Notes under the pieces: generated by a model
What the model saw: the letters and a program-made list of their open reading frames with translations, nothing else
The model's database searches: none
What the model was told of the DNA's origin: nothing
Origin: Chara braunii
Lineage: Eukaryota; Streptophyta; Charophyceae; Charales; Characeae
Length of the DNA: 64,000 nucleotides
Direction: 5' to 3'
Assembly: GCA_003427395.1 (NCBI GenBank)
Contig: BFEA01000102.1
Span: 2,805,339-2,869,338 of the forward strand
Program-made: the position numbers and the translations under genes
Shown: one piece after another, positions 1-10,845 of the stretch
Layout of the letters: every line of letters begins with the position of its first letter
Position numbering within the stretch: the stretch's first letter is position 1

Positions 1-74
<74 letters not shown>

Positions 75-115
75 ACACACACAAATACACACACGCACGC
101 ATACACACACACAAG
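1..115. repeat. (AC)n microsatellite
   Basis: Nearly pure AC dinucleotide tract from the window edge, with a few interruptions after base 69. It is followed at about 130-165 by a segment resembling the spacer units at 24776-25640 (shared motif around ATCTCCATGTTCTAG, then GTAGATTCGT), so this edge looks like the end of the same AC-rich minisatellite type. Confidence 0.95.
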
Positions 116-374
116 GGTATGAGTATATATCTCCATGTTCTAGAGTAGATTCGTCAGATTTTGCTCAGCCTATCGATGAAAGTACCATAGGGTCAACCGC
201 CATGTAGGAGACCTTGCCCGTTCGTTTTGACGAATAGGCAATTCGAGAAGCTCGTAGAAACGAGAAAAAAAAGAATATGAAAATGTGAAAAAGAATAAAA
301 TAGAAAATCTAAAACGAAATTTAAAACGAGATATTAAAAAAAATGCAGAAAACGAAAACAAGACATACTTGTAA

Positions 375-1010
375 CATAAAAAACAGGCGCCCACCTATCT
401 TCTGGAAGTTCCGACTTCCAATTGCGCTACTTGGCGTCCTCCGTTGGCCTCAAGCCAACGGTTACGCTACACGCACCCCTCACGCCTTGCAAACCTGAGT
501 TCAAGTCCTGAAGAACTTGAAAATTTTCGACCATTTCTCGATTTACGCGTGTCATCATCCTTGCACAGGGGTCAAACCCATCTCAACGCAGCGTGCCTAA
601 TCTCGGTCTTATGACCTTAAGGATCGTGAGACTGATATCACTCGCTCCACGATTGAGCCCTAGGTTACTCCTTCGTCGAAAGGAGTTAGCCCGGTGGCAA
701 TTTGGTCTCAATCCTCGGATCTGTATGGTGACATTCCAATATTGTATCCTACTAGGCTAGCTTCTGCTCTTGGTATAGTAAGAGCAACACTTCCATATGA
801 AGGGTTTTTCCCCAGTAGGTTGTCCACCTATGCTTGGGCAGACTTTGTCTGGCCGCCCACCTATGGCTAGACAGATTTTTCCTGTCCGCCTTCTTTTCTG
901 TGGTCGGCTACCTATCAACAGCCTGAGCGGCCACCCAACCGGGCATGCTGAGGCGCCGTTTCTCCCGACCCTTGACGCAAAAATCGGACTCCGCAAGTCC
1001 TAAAATAAAC
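375..1010 (-). mobile_element. Inverted fragment of the LTR-1 family (5' third)
   Basis: Several blocks match the reverse complement of the first kilobase of LTR-1. Bases 485-580 carry the reversed core seen at 6660-6740 and 18061-18110 (TTTACGCGTGTCATC and a GAGTTCAAGTCC box). Bases 666-700 carry the ACTCCT...AGGAGT hairpin with TAGCCCGGTGG. Bases 800-880 carry GC-rich repeats resembling those at 17690-17815. The fragment is diverged and its ends are not defined. Seen: the motif blocks. Inferred: that they form one LTR piece. Confidence 0.45.
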
Positions 1011-2384
1011 AATTAGGCATCCCATTGCTTCTACGTCGTGGCCCTATATCTTACAAGACCGATCTTTTCAACATACCTAGGTCCTCAATCGCACAGCTGT
1101 ACAACCGCACGCCATTATTTTAGGTTGGATATATCTTTGGCTTTAACATTCCCACGACCGTGCCAGTATGCCTCCGCGACCCTGCTAGAAACCGCATATG
1201 AGTGGACACACTGCCGATTATTGTCGTTATTCTCGGACGTCGGAAGCATCCGGGCTAAGGTTCAAGAAAGTTATAGTCTCTCGGTCATATGTCTGGTCTG
1301 AATTAACTTTGGCAAATACCTCAACCTCATCAAGTCCGATCATTCAAACGAAAACATATTATTAGTCGGACAATTGTTCGAAATTGAAAATCCCGGGTAG
1401 ATACCCTTGTTCGGGTTCTTGCCCTGATGGCGTATGGAAAACACATATCATAAACAACCTTGTACACAATCATACATACAACCAACATTGGCCACATTCG
1501 GCCTATCGGGCACATGCCCCTAAGCCAGACAACGGAGAGATAATCATATAAATTACATCAGGGTCAACGGTAAAACCGCATAGCTGATCAATGAATTAGG
1601 AAAAAGATAGATAGGTCTACATTTTTGTGATGTTGAAACTCGAAGCAATCAACATCCTAAATGTATATGGTCCGAATGACCTGAGAGAATGACAAGTTTC
1701 TTTTTAATCCTTGAATACGAAGCTGCTACGGGGCAATACCCATATCCTGACCAACGATTTCAATGATGTCCTCAACTGCTGACTAGAGAGATGAATAATC
1801 CCTCAATCTTGATGACACTTTTCAAGGGAGATTCCTTGCGGATTCACTTGCTTTTGAAATAATCAAACAGAAAATAATATTGAAATCTCGCATAAATCTT
1901 ATTCTAATATCATAAGAGTTTCAGAGAGCATTACAAATAATTGGTATACTCTCTTATAGTCATTATGTGGGTATTGATTATGCACTGCATATAGTCATCT
2001 TCTCCTTTCGAAAGAAATCAGACAAGGGACAAAAATTCAACAAACTCAATACATCTCTATTGGTCATCGAACGCCTTAGATTCTACATGAAAGAAGTTTG
2101 GTCCTTTTAGCAAAAATAGAGGGACAAAATTTATGGTGACATATTGTGGTTCAAAGTCCCGTATTTTTGGGCTGCAAGTGCAATGGATACTGAAAACTCC
2201 TCGCAGTGCAACACGCTGAGGAGTTAGATTTGCAACATCAATTACAACAATTGTAATAAGAAGAGACGATTAATAGAGACTATATTTCACCAAATATATA
2301 ATGAAAAGACTCTTATATATGATATAACGAAAATAATAGCATTCATTTAGTGAGAATATACTTCAGAATTTATTTAGTTTTTTT
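1011..2384. other. No gene recognised
   Basis: No reading frame longer than about 90 codons with recognisable content, and no repeat shared with the rest of the window that I could see. Base composition becomes AT-rich toward the satellite that follows. Confidence 0.5.
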
Positions 2385-3623
2385 TTTCAAGTTAAATACA
2401 CATGTATGTTCGATGTTTCGTTAGCAAAATATACTTCAAAGTTTTCGTGAAATGTTTAGTTATATTTTGAATGTGTATCTCCTACGCATTTGGTGTTTCG
2501 TTAGCGAAACACAATTCAGGTTTTTCATGAAATACGTAGCCATATTTTGAACTTATATTCCCTATGAATTTCGTTAATAAAATATATGTTCGGTGTTTCC
2601 TTAGTAAAACATACTTCACGATTTTCGTGAAATGCTTAGATATATTTTAAATTTATACCCCCTATAAATTTTGTGTTTGTTGTCGAAACGCACTTAAAGT
2701 TTTTTTTTAAATATTTAGTTATATTTAGAAGTTATATCCCTTGTGGATTCGTTATTTCGTTAGCGAAACACGCTTCGGAATTTTCATGAAATACGGAGTG
2801 GTATTTCGAACTTACACTTCCTGTTCGGTGTTTCAATTGCGAAACACACTTAAGGATTTTGATGAAATACTTCGTCATATTTCGAGCTTATATCTCATAT
2901 GGATTTGGTGTATCATCAGCTAAACATACTCCGGATTTTTCATTAAATAATTTATCATATTTCGAAGTTACACGTCATATGGATTTGGTGTTTCGTCAGC
3001 AAAACACTTTTTGAGATTTTGTGAAATACTTAATTATTTTTGTCCCCAGTGGATTTGGTGTTTCTTTTGCGAAACGAACTTCGGGATTTTCGTAAAATAT
3101 TTTATTATCTTTTGAACTCATATCCATTATAGATTTGATGGTTCATACGTGAAACACACTGGGGGATTTTCACAAAATTTTTAGTCATATTTCAAACTTA
3201 TATCCCTAATAAAATCCATGTTTCGTCTGCGATACTCTTTGGGATTTTCGTGAAATACTGTCATATTTCAAACTCATATCTCATGTGGATTCCGTGTTTC
3301 ATTCGCGAAACACACTTTTGTATTTCCATGAAATACTTAGTCATATTCAAAGGTATATACCTTACAGATCTGGTGTTTTATCAACGAAACACATTTCAGG
3401 ATATTCATTAAATGCTTATACTTATTTCAAACTTATATCCTTTATGGATTCTGTGTTTCATTAACGGAAAACCTTTCGGGATATTAATTACATGCTCAGT
3501 TATATTTCAAATTTATATCTCTTATGGATTTGGTGTTTTATTAGCGAAACACACGTCGAAATTCTTATGAAATACAGGTATATTCAAAATTATATACCTA
3601 CATATTCGGTGTTTCGTTAGCGA
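2385..3623. repeat. Satellite array, ~16 monomers of ~80 bp with a hairpin
   Basis: A diverged tandem array of about 16 monomers spaced 70-85 bp apart. Each contains a version of GTGTTTCGTTAGCGAAACAC, an 8-bp inverted repeat around a TTAG loop (perfect at 2493-2512; variants near 2415, 2592, 2672, 2747, 2825, 2905, 2985, 3055, 3136, 3219, 3292, 3371, 3452, 3530 and 3608). The hairpin is followed by an ACTTCGGGATTTTCGTGAAATAC-like stretch and an AT-rich TATTTCAAACTTATATCCC-like stretch. The array stops abruptly inside the hairpin of the last monomer, where an LTR-1 family terminus begins at 3624. Confidence 0.9.
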
Positions 3624-4025
3624 TGCTGAGCGCACCGACTCCCACCCTTTTTTTTTGCAAAAGGCGAGAGCTCTCCAGACCATGTCACGCAGGAGTAGAC
3701 AAAACAAGAGACAACTTGGGAACAATGCAAAATAACCCTGCGAACCGTCGAGACGGGCGCAGTTGCGTCGCCCCTTCGCTGCTCTAGCCAGATGCGCCAA
3801 TTGTACTTCCCGTGGTTCCCAACAATAGGACAGGTTTCCATGGGGCACAACTTGCCTTTCCTAAGGGGCTGTCACCACCCTTAGAGGCGGATCCCTACCG
3901 AGCCACTAGCCGACAAACTGTTGAAATACAGACCCGGGTGCGATCCCTTATGGGATCGAAATTGTTTTTTTGACCGTTTTTCTCAATTTATGCGTGTTAT
4001 CTTTATGCAAGGGTCATACTAATCT
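3624..4025 (-). mobile_element. Inverted LTR-1 family fragment, internally deleted
   Basis: Bases 3624-3915 match the reverse complement of the LTR-1 3' end (compare 21900-22176 and 59806-60020), including the GGGGCTGTCACCACCC and GGATCCCTACCGAG blocks. The sequence then jumps to a block (3930-4025) resembling the reversed core found at 18050-18110, implying loss of roughly 3.8 kb between them. The fragment begins with TGCTGAGCGC, close to the reversed LTR-1 end TGTCGAGCGC, exactly where the satellite stops. Confidence 0.65.
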
Positions 4026-4044
4026 TCTTCGTCACGCTGTCATA

Positions 4045-4070
4045 CCAAATACCCTTACAAGGGTATTTGG
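4045..4070. repeat. Perfect 12-bp-arm palindrome shared with LTR-1 starts
   Basis: CCAAATACCCTT-AC-AAGGGTATTTGG, preceded by CGTCACGCTGTCAT. Near-identical palindromes stand at the start of LTR-1 copies (5891-5915, 17228-17253) and at 27401-27424. The preceding bases resemble the ACGN/TGTC junctions of those copies, so this may be another LTR-1 family 5' terminus, but the sequence after it does not match the other copies. Confidence 0.7.
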
Positions 4071-5143
4071 TGTACTCTTTGCAGATCACACCCGACGTCG
4101 TCTCGTCCGTAGTTGACGATGTGGGCACGGGGAGAAGTTGAGCCCCGTCCGGATGAGTGGTGCATGTGGTGTGACGACGGTGAAGCGCGGCCTTCCGAAG
4201 CCCCAAGTGTGCGCGGCATCGTAGGCCAGCGGGACGCGCAACCCCCTCGTCCCTTTTATTTTTTTTATTTATTTTTTTATTTTTATTCTTATTTTTATTA
4301 TATTTACTATTTTCTCGTGACTTTGATTCGATGATCGGTTCCGAGACCCTCAGTGAGACCGACGGGTTTGGCTCCGTTGGTACACTAATGAGCTGTTGAG
4401 ATACAGAGTGTTCGGGATGCTGAAGGTGGGGAGCGTCTGAAACCCCATGAGAAGTCGTCATGGCGACCGAGGACCTTGTGGGTGGACCCGGTGGGTGTTT
4501 GGCCCACGAGGCAGAGGCAAACCTGAGTGGCGTGGACCCTCAGTGGGTTTTCTGCCCGACAACCACGATCTGTTGTGAGAGGTTTGAGTGGGGCATGCTA
4601 CTGGCACCCGATAGATGGTGGACTGTGCTTGGCCCAACAGACCAGGGGCACTCTAGCGGAGTCTCACGGTGATACTGCGTGCAAATCGTTCGTTGGACGT
4701 GGGTTATACGGACGAAAAACTGAACGAACCGTCTAGTAACTAATCCCTTCACAATTTCCTTGCCGAGACCAAAACGATCAGGTGAACTTGGACGTGGATC
4801 AACGCCAAGTCCATATGGAGATGAAGACGAAGATGGCGAAGGCAGGTTCGAATATGGCGGAGCGGAGAGTGAGATTCTCGCCCGATTCTTAATGGAATCA
4901 CGCGAGCCAAAGGTCGGAGTTGAGGTTTTAAGATGGGGCGATTTCGATGAAGGTGTTAGTTTGGTTGTTAGACTAGTAAAATGAGAGTTACTGGTGGAAA
5001 GAGATGCTCTAAGCTATGGTGGAGGTAAAGATGTTGGGAGTAGAACAACGGGATACCACTTGATTTTTGATGGAATCGAGTGAAATAAAGGGTTAGGCGG
5101 AGGTTTAAGGGCAAGGCGAGCATGCTAGTGACGGCGGATTAGG
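4071..5143. other. No gene recognised
   Basis: Contains a T-rich stretch (4250-4315) and a 74-codon plus-strand frame at 4760-4984 with an acidic, charged composition. No start context, splice signal or family resemblance supports calling that frame a gene. No repeat matching the rest of the window was seen. Confidence 0.4.
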
Positions 5144-5598
5144 GACACAAGCTGTTATCGGGTAGCTCAAAACTCAGGAATGAAAATTTTGAAATGAGAA
5201 TTTTTGGCAGTCTGAAAATCCTGAATGGTCCTGAAGTGGTGAAAGGTCCGAAGACCCTGAAAACCACCTATTTAGGTAGGCTGCATCCTGAACTGGTGAA
5301 GGGTGTCCTGAAGTGGTCAAGTGAGAGTTTTTGGTAGTCTGAAAATCTTGAATGGTCCTGAAGTGGTGAAAGGTCCGAAGACCATGAAAACCACCCTTCA
5401 CCACTTGAGAATATAGCCTGCCTAAACAGGTGGTTTTCAGGGTCTTCAGAGCTTTCACCACTTCAGGACCATTCAGGATTTTCAGACCTGCATGGTCCTG
5501 AAGTGGTGAAAGGTTTGAAGACCCTGAAAACCACGTCTTTAGGCAGGCTGCATCCTGAAGTGGTGATGAAAAATACGACTGTTGTTAACCGTCTCTCA
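5144..5598 (+). mobile_element. Foldback (snapback) repeat, copy 1
   Basis: Built from alternating direct and inverted copies of a unit containing CCTGAAGTGGTGAAAGGTC and GAAGACCCTGAAAACCACC. The clearest hairpin pairs 5344-5395 with 5429-5480 (about 52-base arms, few mismatches, 33-base loop). A second arm at 5493-5535 could pair with the same right arm. The whole segment reappears in reverse orientation at 63180-63655, with matching outer edges (CACAAGC..GTTATCGGGTAGC at one end, a GTTGTTAA stretch at the other). No coding capacity, so a non-autonomous foldback-type element is the likeliest reading. Confidence 0.8.
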
Positions 5599-5879
5599 TT
5601 GGGGAGTGATGAACTGTAATAGAATATCGTAGGAAAAAAGTGTCAGAGAGAGTTAAGAGAATGTGGTAGTGAATCTTCCCCTATTTTTAGCAGTAGATTC
5701 ATTTTTTAATGATTATTTTTCATTTTCCTCGGAGAAGGGTCGTGAGGCAGTGCTCATACTCGTCTTCGTTCCTCAATCGTGTACATCCGTTGTGCGTCAC
5801 GATCGCCGTACACGTCTTGACTGTTGTCTTCGTCTTTGTATGTGTGACGACCCCGACCCTCTTCCGGGTGGTCCTCGTG

Positions 5880-5883
5880 ACGT
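5880..5883. repeat. Candidate target-site duplication ACGT, left side of LTR-1
   Basis: ACGT directly precedes the TGTCG start of LTR-1 at 5884. The same four bases follow the LTR-1 end at 60020. A four-base match alone is weak, but it agrees with the segment lengths adding up to one full LTR. Confidence 0.6.
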
Positions 5884-6964
5884 TGTCGGGGCAAATACTC
5901 TGACAAGGGTATTTGCAGGGGATTTAAAATGTAAGACACTGTCCGACATTTGCGCTAAATTGAAGGACTTGATTAAACTTATATTTGCCAGAAGTTCATT
6001 TAGACTAACCTATGACCGAAAGATTGAAAGTTTTTAAACTTTAGTCTGGACACTTGTGGCGTCCGAGAGTGACGGCAGTAAGCGGCCGCGCTTCGTTTTT
6101 GTCGAGGTCGTAGCAGCGTACGGGTGTTGAAGTACTAAAATTAGACCTATCCTACTGAAAATAATGTGCATCCGCACGATTCAGGGCCTAAGTAGGCCAA
6201 AAAGAGGAGCTAGCCGGGTATGGGGCCGCGACGTGGGAGGGATATAAAGTTCTTTTATTTTTCTGGGCCCACGGGGGTTGATTTCGAGCCAGGGGGAGGC
6301 GGCAGGCCAATGCGTAGACCTACCCGTTAAATGACCCCTAAGTCGTGGATGGTCAACCAACCACCGAGGAAATGCTGGGCAAAGCAGGCTGAGCTTGCTG
6401 AGTGTAGGATGGTCCTCATGGGGGCTGCACCTCTAGATATAGGAGAGGTGCATGCCTAACTCCTGTAATAGGAGCTAGCCCAGTGAGTTACGTTACCAGA
6501 CTCTCGCCCAACAGGTACCGGGATTGAATCCAGCACGCCCGCGCCTCTGTGCTAGCTTCATTTTGGAGCAGCTGTGGGCGTGCACATGTTCAGGCGAGGC
6601 GGATCTTGACCGCGTGATCGACGAAAAATCGCGGTTGAGATCCGCGCGGATGAGCATGACTACTGCGCAAGTATGGCACACATGAATCGAGAGATGCTCT
6701 AAAAATTTCGAGTCCCTCAGGACTCGAACTCGGGTCTGTATTTTAACAGTTCGTGGGTGTACCACCACGAAGCGTGACCTTTGTCTTTGGACCAACGGAA
6801 AAGAAGAAAAATTAAAAATTAAAAATTAAAACTAACTATATTTGAAGCGCCACATGGCGCTCTAAGAAGTGACTCGGGAGTTCTCAGTCCCACAGTATTT
6901 TGATAGTGCCCGTGAAAACAGACGACTGTTTTTCTGCTGCAAGGTGAGTTCTTTTTTTTCCTGA
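5884..6964 (+). mobile_element. LTR-1, first segment (5' end of a split LTR)
   Basis: Starts TGTCGGGGCAAATACTC and aligns with the first ~1.3 kb of the uninterrupted copy at 17221-18540. Shared blocks are the palindrome at its start, GGCGTCCGAGAGT (near 6059 and 17398), ACGGGTGTTGA(A/G)GTACTAA (6120, 17461), the hairpin plus tRNA-like module, and AGCGCCAC(A/T)TGGCGC followed by an aagaagtgact-type stretch (6845, 18432). It breaks off in a T-rich tract, where the poly-A of the LINE begins. Its continuation is at 28908. Confidence 0.75.
6459..6531 (+). other. tRNA-like module in LTR-1 (hairpin, A-box-like, B-box-like)
   Basis: A small hairpin (ACTCCT...AGGAG, 6459-6475) is followed by TAGCCCAGTGAG (6476-6487, A-box-like) and GGGATTGAATCC (6520-6531, 9 of 11 against the B-box consensus GGTTCGANTCC), about 33 bases apart. 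Equivalent modules occur at 17854-17935 and reversed at 26704-26784. No tRNA cloverleaf can be drawn, so this is not a tRNA gene. It could be a tRNA-derived SINE-like insertion fixed in the LTR. Confidence 0.5.
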
Positions 6965-7004
6965 TTTTTTTTTTTTTTTTTTTTTGGAAAGTATTAACTT
7001 TATT
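6965..7004 (-). terminator. LINE 3' end: AATAAA signal and poly-A tail
   Basis: Plus-strand T21 at 6965-6985 is a poly-A tail on the minus strand. AATAAA lies at 7004-6999, 14-20 bases upstream of it in the transcript sense. This fixes the 3' end and orientation of the LINE. Confidence 0.85.
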
Positions 7005-7456
7005 AGAACAGCGAATGATCGAGGTCGGGGACCTCACAATTCTACCAGGAGTTATCCTGGCAGCCTCAACCAATTTAGCTTATGAATCTCGTCCAAAACC
7101 GGCTGCTAAAGATAAATCCTGAGCTACCTAGAAAACCGGGTCCTGGGTCCTTTCAAAAGACCAATAGTACTTTCCAAAAAAGTCGTACTTGAAGCACAAT
7201 AAAAAAAAAAGGGGTAATAATCCCTCTACCTCTGAGCCTTATATATCTTCAATCTTGATGACTCAAAGCCTAATTTTAAGTTTAAAAATTTGAAATACCC
7301 CAAATTGCATGAGGAGGCAGAGTTAAATCACCTTATTACCTAATTACATTGCTCGAGATCTATCGCGATCTCTACACTTCCAACTTAATCACTCAACCAT
7401 GGAGCCAGCCAAAGTTTATTCTATGGGAGAATCTTATAAAATGCACCTTTGAGTGT

Positions 7457-8554
7457 TTATGTCTTATTAAACCAGTATCTTTCTCGTTCTGCCTTCCGCC
7501 TTGCCTGTTTCCATTCGGCAAAGATAGTCAATCTGAGCAGCGACTTCACTGTTGTCATTTGTTGATGAATAACAACCTTTTCATCTCTGAACACATGTGC
7601 ATTCCGAGCCTTCCATAACACTTCCATCAGTATTCCTCTGCAGGTCAGGGCCACATAGCCCAAACCTTCTTGTAGCGTTGCCCTTTTAGGAGGGATTCCG
7701 AAAAGTATCCAGTTGTCCGACCATTCCCAATTAGGACCCATTTGTGCATCCCAGAAAATTTTCCCCCACATCTATAGTTCGTCAGCCAGAGGGCAGTAAA
7801 GCCATAGACGTTCAGTGGACTCCCAACCCCAGTTGCAACGCCGACAAGTGATGCTCAGATCCATGCCTCTAGTGTGCAGCCTAGTCACTTGCATAGATTG
7901 AGTCCACATTAGACTCGCTTGTTTCTGAGACGGGATTTTCCTAAGAGTTTTCCATAAATGCAGAAAATCCGGGGCCTTTTTTATTGTCCCCCGGATCTTT
8001 TGAAACCTTCTTATCGCCACGTCTATAGGCTGTTCTTTTTTCAATCGGCATGCTGCTACCCCCGTCCTAGGCACGTATGCAAATAGAGGGGTTTCCTTTC
8101 CCACACCGGATTTCCATCCGTAGAGGATTGGATCGACCTTATAGGACTCAACCTCTCCTCCTAGTAGCGTTCTAACATTTTTGCTATCATTGTTAACCCA
8201 AACTTTTACTTTTGTTAACTGCTTTGTCGATTCTATAGTTTTTTCCTTCACGAAAGAAACTTCCCTCCCTTTCCTCTCTTCCCTACCCACCCCCCAACGT
8301 TCAACCTCATCCCTTGATGGAGGTCCTGACCCAGAACCCTTAGTACCTCCTCCAATCTTGTTGCTGATGGGTCTATCAACCAAGTATCCTGACCATGTTA
8401 TGAATCTTGTTTCAAAACACCCTCCCATTGGTGGGGGATTGCTTTCAAAATTGTAGTCAAGTTCTCCTTTTACAGCCCGAAGACGGGGAAGTCTCTTTTT
8501 AATATCTTCATAGGTTCTCCAGGATTGGTTGTCCTCGTCCCATAGGTGCTTCAC
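7457..8554 (-). pseudogene. LINE ORF2, C-terminal part with zf-RVT-like domain
   Basis: Two blocks in the same frame, separated by one TAG at 7774-7772. The upstream block ends with CRRCNWGWESTERLWLYCPL, the Cys-x2-Cys...His/Cys pattern of the reverse-transcriptase zinc-binding domain at the end of plant LINE ORF2. The downstream block has a W-rich helical tail (VLWKARNAHVFR). The W.R....F pattern is typical of this domain family. The stop, and the frame break from the RT block upstream, make it a pseudogene. Confidence 0.8.
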
Positions 8555-8710
8555 TTATAGGATTCTTTTTTCTATCAATGACTTGGCAAAGCTACCTCCC
8601 TTTTCAACTGTGTGAAAGGGGGAGCCTGCTTCTGACTTAATCAAGACATTATCAAACAGAGTTTGATTAGCTACCTCCAATTTAGAGGACGACTGTTTCC
8701 ATGGCATGGG

Positions 8711-10123
8711 TCAGATCTTGGGCACGGTCCATGCCTTCAGAATCGAGGTCCATACTCTAGATTTTACTTTTCTCCTCCCCACGTTTGTTTGCGCTAGGCA
8801 TGTCCAAACCTGTTTCCCATCATTGAGTGCCCAATCCCTCTTGAAAATGTATTCTGCCATCGTTATCCAACTTTTTTGTTCTTTATTTTCCATCAGCGCC
8901 TTAATCACCCATTTCCCTAACAAAGCAATGTTTTGGTCTCTAGGGTCCAGGATTCCCAGACCCCCTTGTGTGTTGGGGAAGGTTATTTTGTCCCATGCCA
9001 CCCTCACTATAAATTCTTGATCCTCTGTGGCTGCAGGTTTCCATATATATCTTGAAGCCACCCTTTTTATTGTTGAGTATGCCCCATCGCCTAGCCAATG
9101 TGTAGTCAAGGGAAACCACAACAGTGAAAGAGCCGCCGCTGATAAAACCATTGCCCTGCCAAAAAGTGACAGGTTGTGATTTCTAATCCACCCCTTGATT
9201 CTGGCACAGACCTTTTTCTGGAGAATCTTGTCTTGTCCTGCGGAGCAATTAGAAAGTGACACTTGTACGCCCAAGAACCGTCCGGACGAACCTTTAGACA
9301 CCTGTTTCAAGCCCCATTGGACACAAATCTCATAGGGGGCAGGAAGGAAATATGTGGATTTGTCCCAGTTAATAGATGCCTCAGACAACTTACAATAATC
9401 GTCTAGGACTATCCTGAACTCTGTAAAGGTTGAAACTGAATTTTCGCAGACAATTGTCAAATCATCAGCAATCACTCCCCCCTTCCAATGAATGGAAGGG
9501 GGGATTTTTAAACCAACAATCTTCGGATTGTGGCGGATATTATCTAATAAAATTTCTAATTGGAGCACAAATAATAAGGGGGCTAAGGGATAACCCTGAC
9601 GCAGAGAACGGGTCATCTGAAAATCCTTCGACAGACGTTCATTTATAATTACTACAGACCTCGCCTGAGAGTACATTGCTTTGATGTTGTTGCGAAAGTG
9701 AGGGCCAAAGCCCATTTTTGATAAGGTGGTTAGGACAAAAGTCCAACCCACCTTATCATAGACTTTTTCCATATCAAGAAGGAGGACTTTCACTCCCCTC
9801 CTTTCCTTAGATATTATTTCAAGGGCTTGAAGGCTAGACATTATAATTTCAAATCTCGACCTGCCCTTTACAAAAACTCTATGTTCATGTCAAACCAAAA
9901 AGGGGAGTACATCTGCTAGCCTACTAGCATAGGCCTTGACCAGTATTTTATACGTTACATTTAAAACCGATATTGGTCTGTAGTTCTTGACCTCGGCCTT
10001 ATCTCCCTTTTTGTATAATAGTGAAATGATCCCTTTCAAAAGGTCCCCTGGTAGTTTGCCTGTTGTCCTGACATTGTTGAAAACGTCACATAGAAAAGGC
10101 TCAAAGGTTGGCCAACACGCCAA
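8711..10123 (-). pseudogene. LINE ORF2 reverse transcriptase domain
   Basis: RT fingers and palm in two frames: 10123-9890 has LLYKKGDKAEVKNYRPIS (RT block with NYRPIS), and 9841-8711 has LLLDMEKVYDKVGW (catalytic Asp region, usually D-x-x-KAFD), SLRQGYPLAPLLF (QG.PLSPLLF block) and GGVIADDLTIVC (the F/YADD box, here IADD with both aspartates kept). After the palm come the thumb/connection motifs FLGVQVS and KGWIRNHNLSLFGRAMVLS, standard in plant L1-type ORF2. A frame break between 9890 and 9841 shows the copy is dead. Confidence 0.9.
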
Positions 10124-10131
10124 ATATAGTT

Positions 10132-10824
10132 CTACAGGTAATCCATCAAGGCCTCGGCATTTGCCCTCGCCATTTGCTTCACCGCCCTACCCAGTTCTAC
10201 AACTGTGAATGGTTCGTCTAGTGCCAAAACCTCAGAGTGTGGGACCCGGGTAGTGGTCCTGTCCCTGAAGTTGTTGGTGACTGATAGATCCGTGTCCAGG
10301 GTGTCAAATGAACGTCTAGTGGAGACTATATCCTTAAAATAATCAAAGGCATTTGCACAAATGAAACTATATATGAAGCTGAGACTTGGTCTATTGTGAA
10401 CGGATGACGAAGCTCTCTTATCAATGGTTTCGCTTGCCACAATATTAGTGATCTGAAGGACAATTTCGTCATTCGATCGTACCCTATAATTCTGCAGATC
10501 TTCAACCACTACAGCCATTCAGCCTGCTTTTTGACTTCCAGTTTTTCCAACTCCATCAGTGTCGATTTTCGCTTTTCTGTCCAATAGAAATTTGAAAATG
10601 GGTCTGCACCCATTTGGCTTTCTGCCTAAACCACTTCCTTTTTGAGCTTTTCTCCCATTTGCTGCTTTCGTTATAAAAAACATAAGAGCTACTCTAATTA
10701 TATTAATTCCTACTTCCGTCCATTCCAGCAGGTCCTCAAATAAGTCTTTCATAGTATTCCACAATGTCATTTGATCAGTAACCCATTGCTTGATTCCCTC
10801 ATATTTGAGCATATTTACATTCAA
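10132..10824 (-). pseudogene. LINE ORF2 linker between endonuclease and RT
   Basis: Two blocks (10824-10519 and 10518-10132) between the endonuclease and the RT. The second ends with FTVVELGRAVKQMARANAEA, resembling the FT.EEL..A...M...KAPG region just before RT block 0 in L1-type ORF2, with the normal KAPG(P)DG altered. No separate enzymatic motif. The first block is basic and not recognised on its own. Confidence 0.65.
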
Positions 10825-10845
10825 CCTAAATGGGGGTCTCTCTCT

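Noticed and set aside
1-115. Telomeric or subtelomeric repeat
   Set aside because: The tract is AC dinucleotide, not a TTTAGGG-type repeat.
4760-4984. Small acidic protein gene
   Set aside because: Only 74 codons, no start context or homologous second copy, and no recognisable motif. The acidic run is short.
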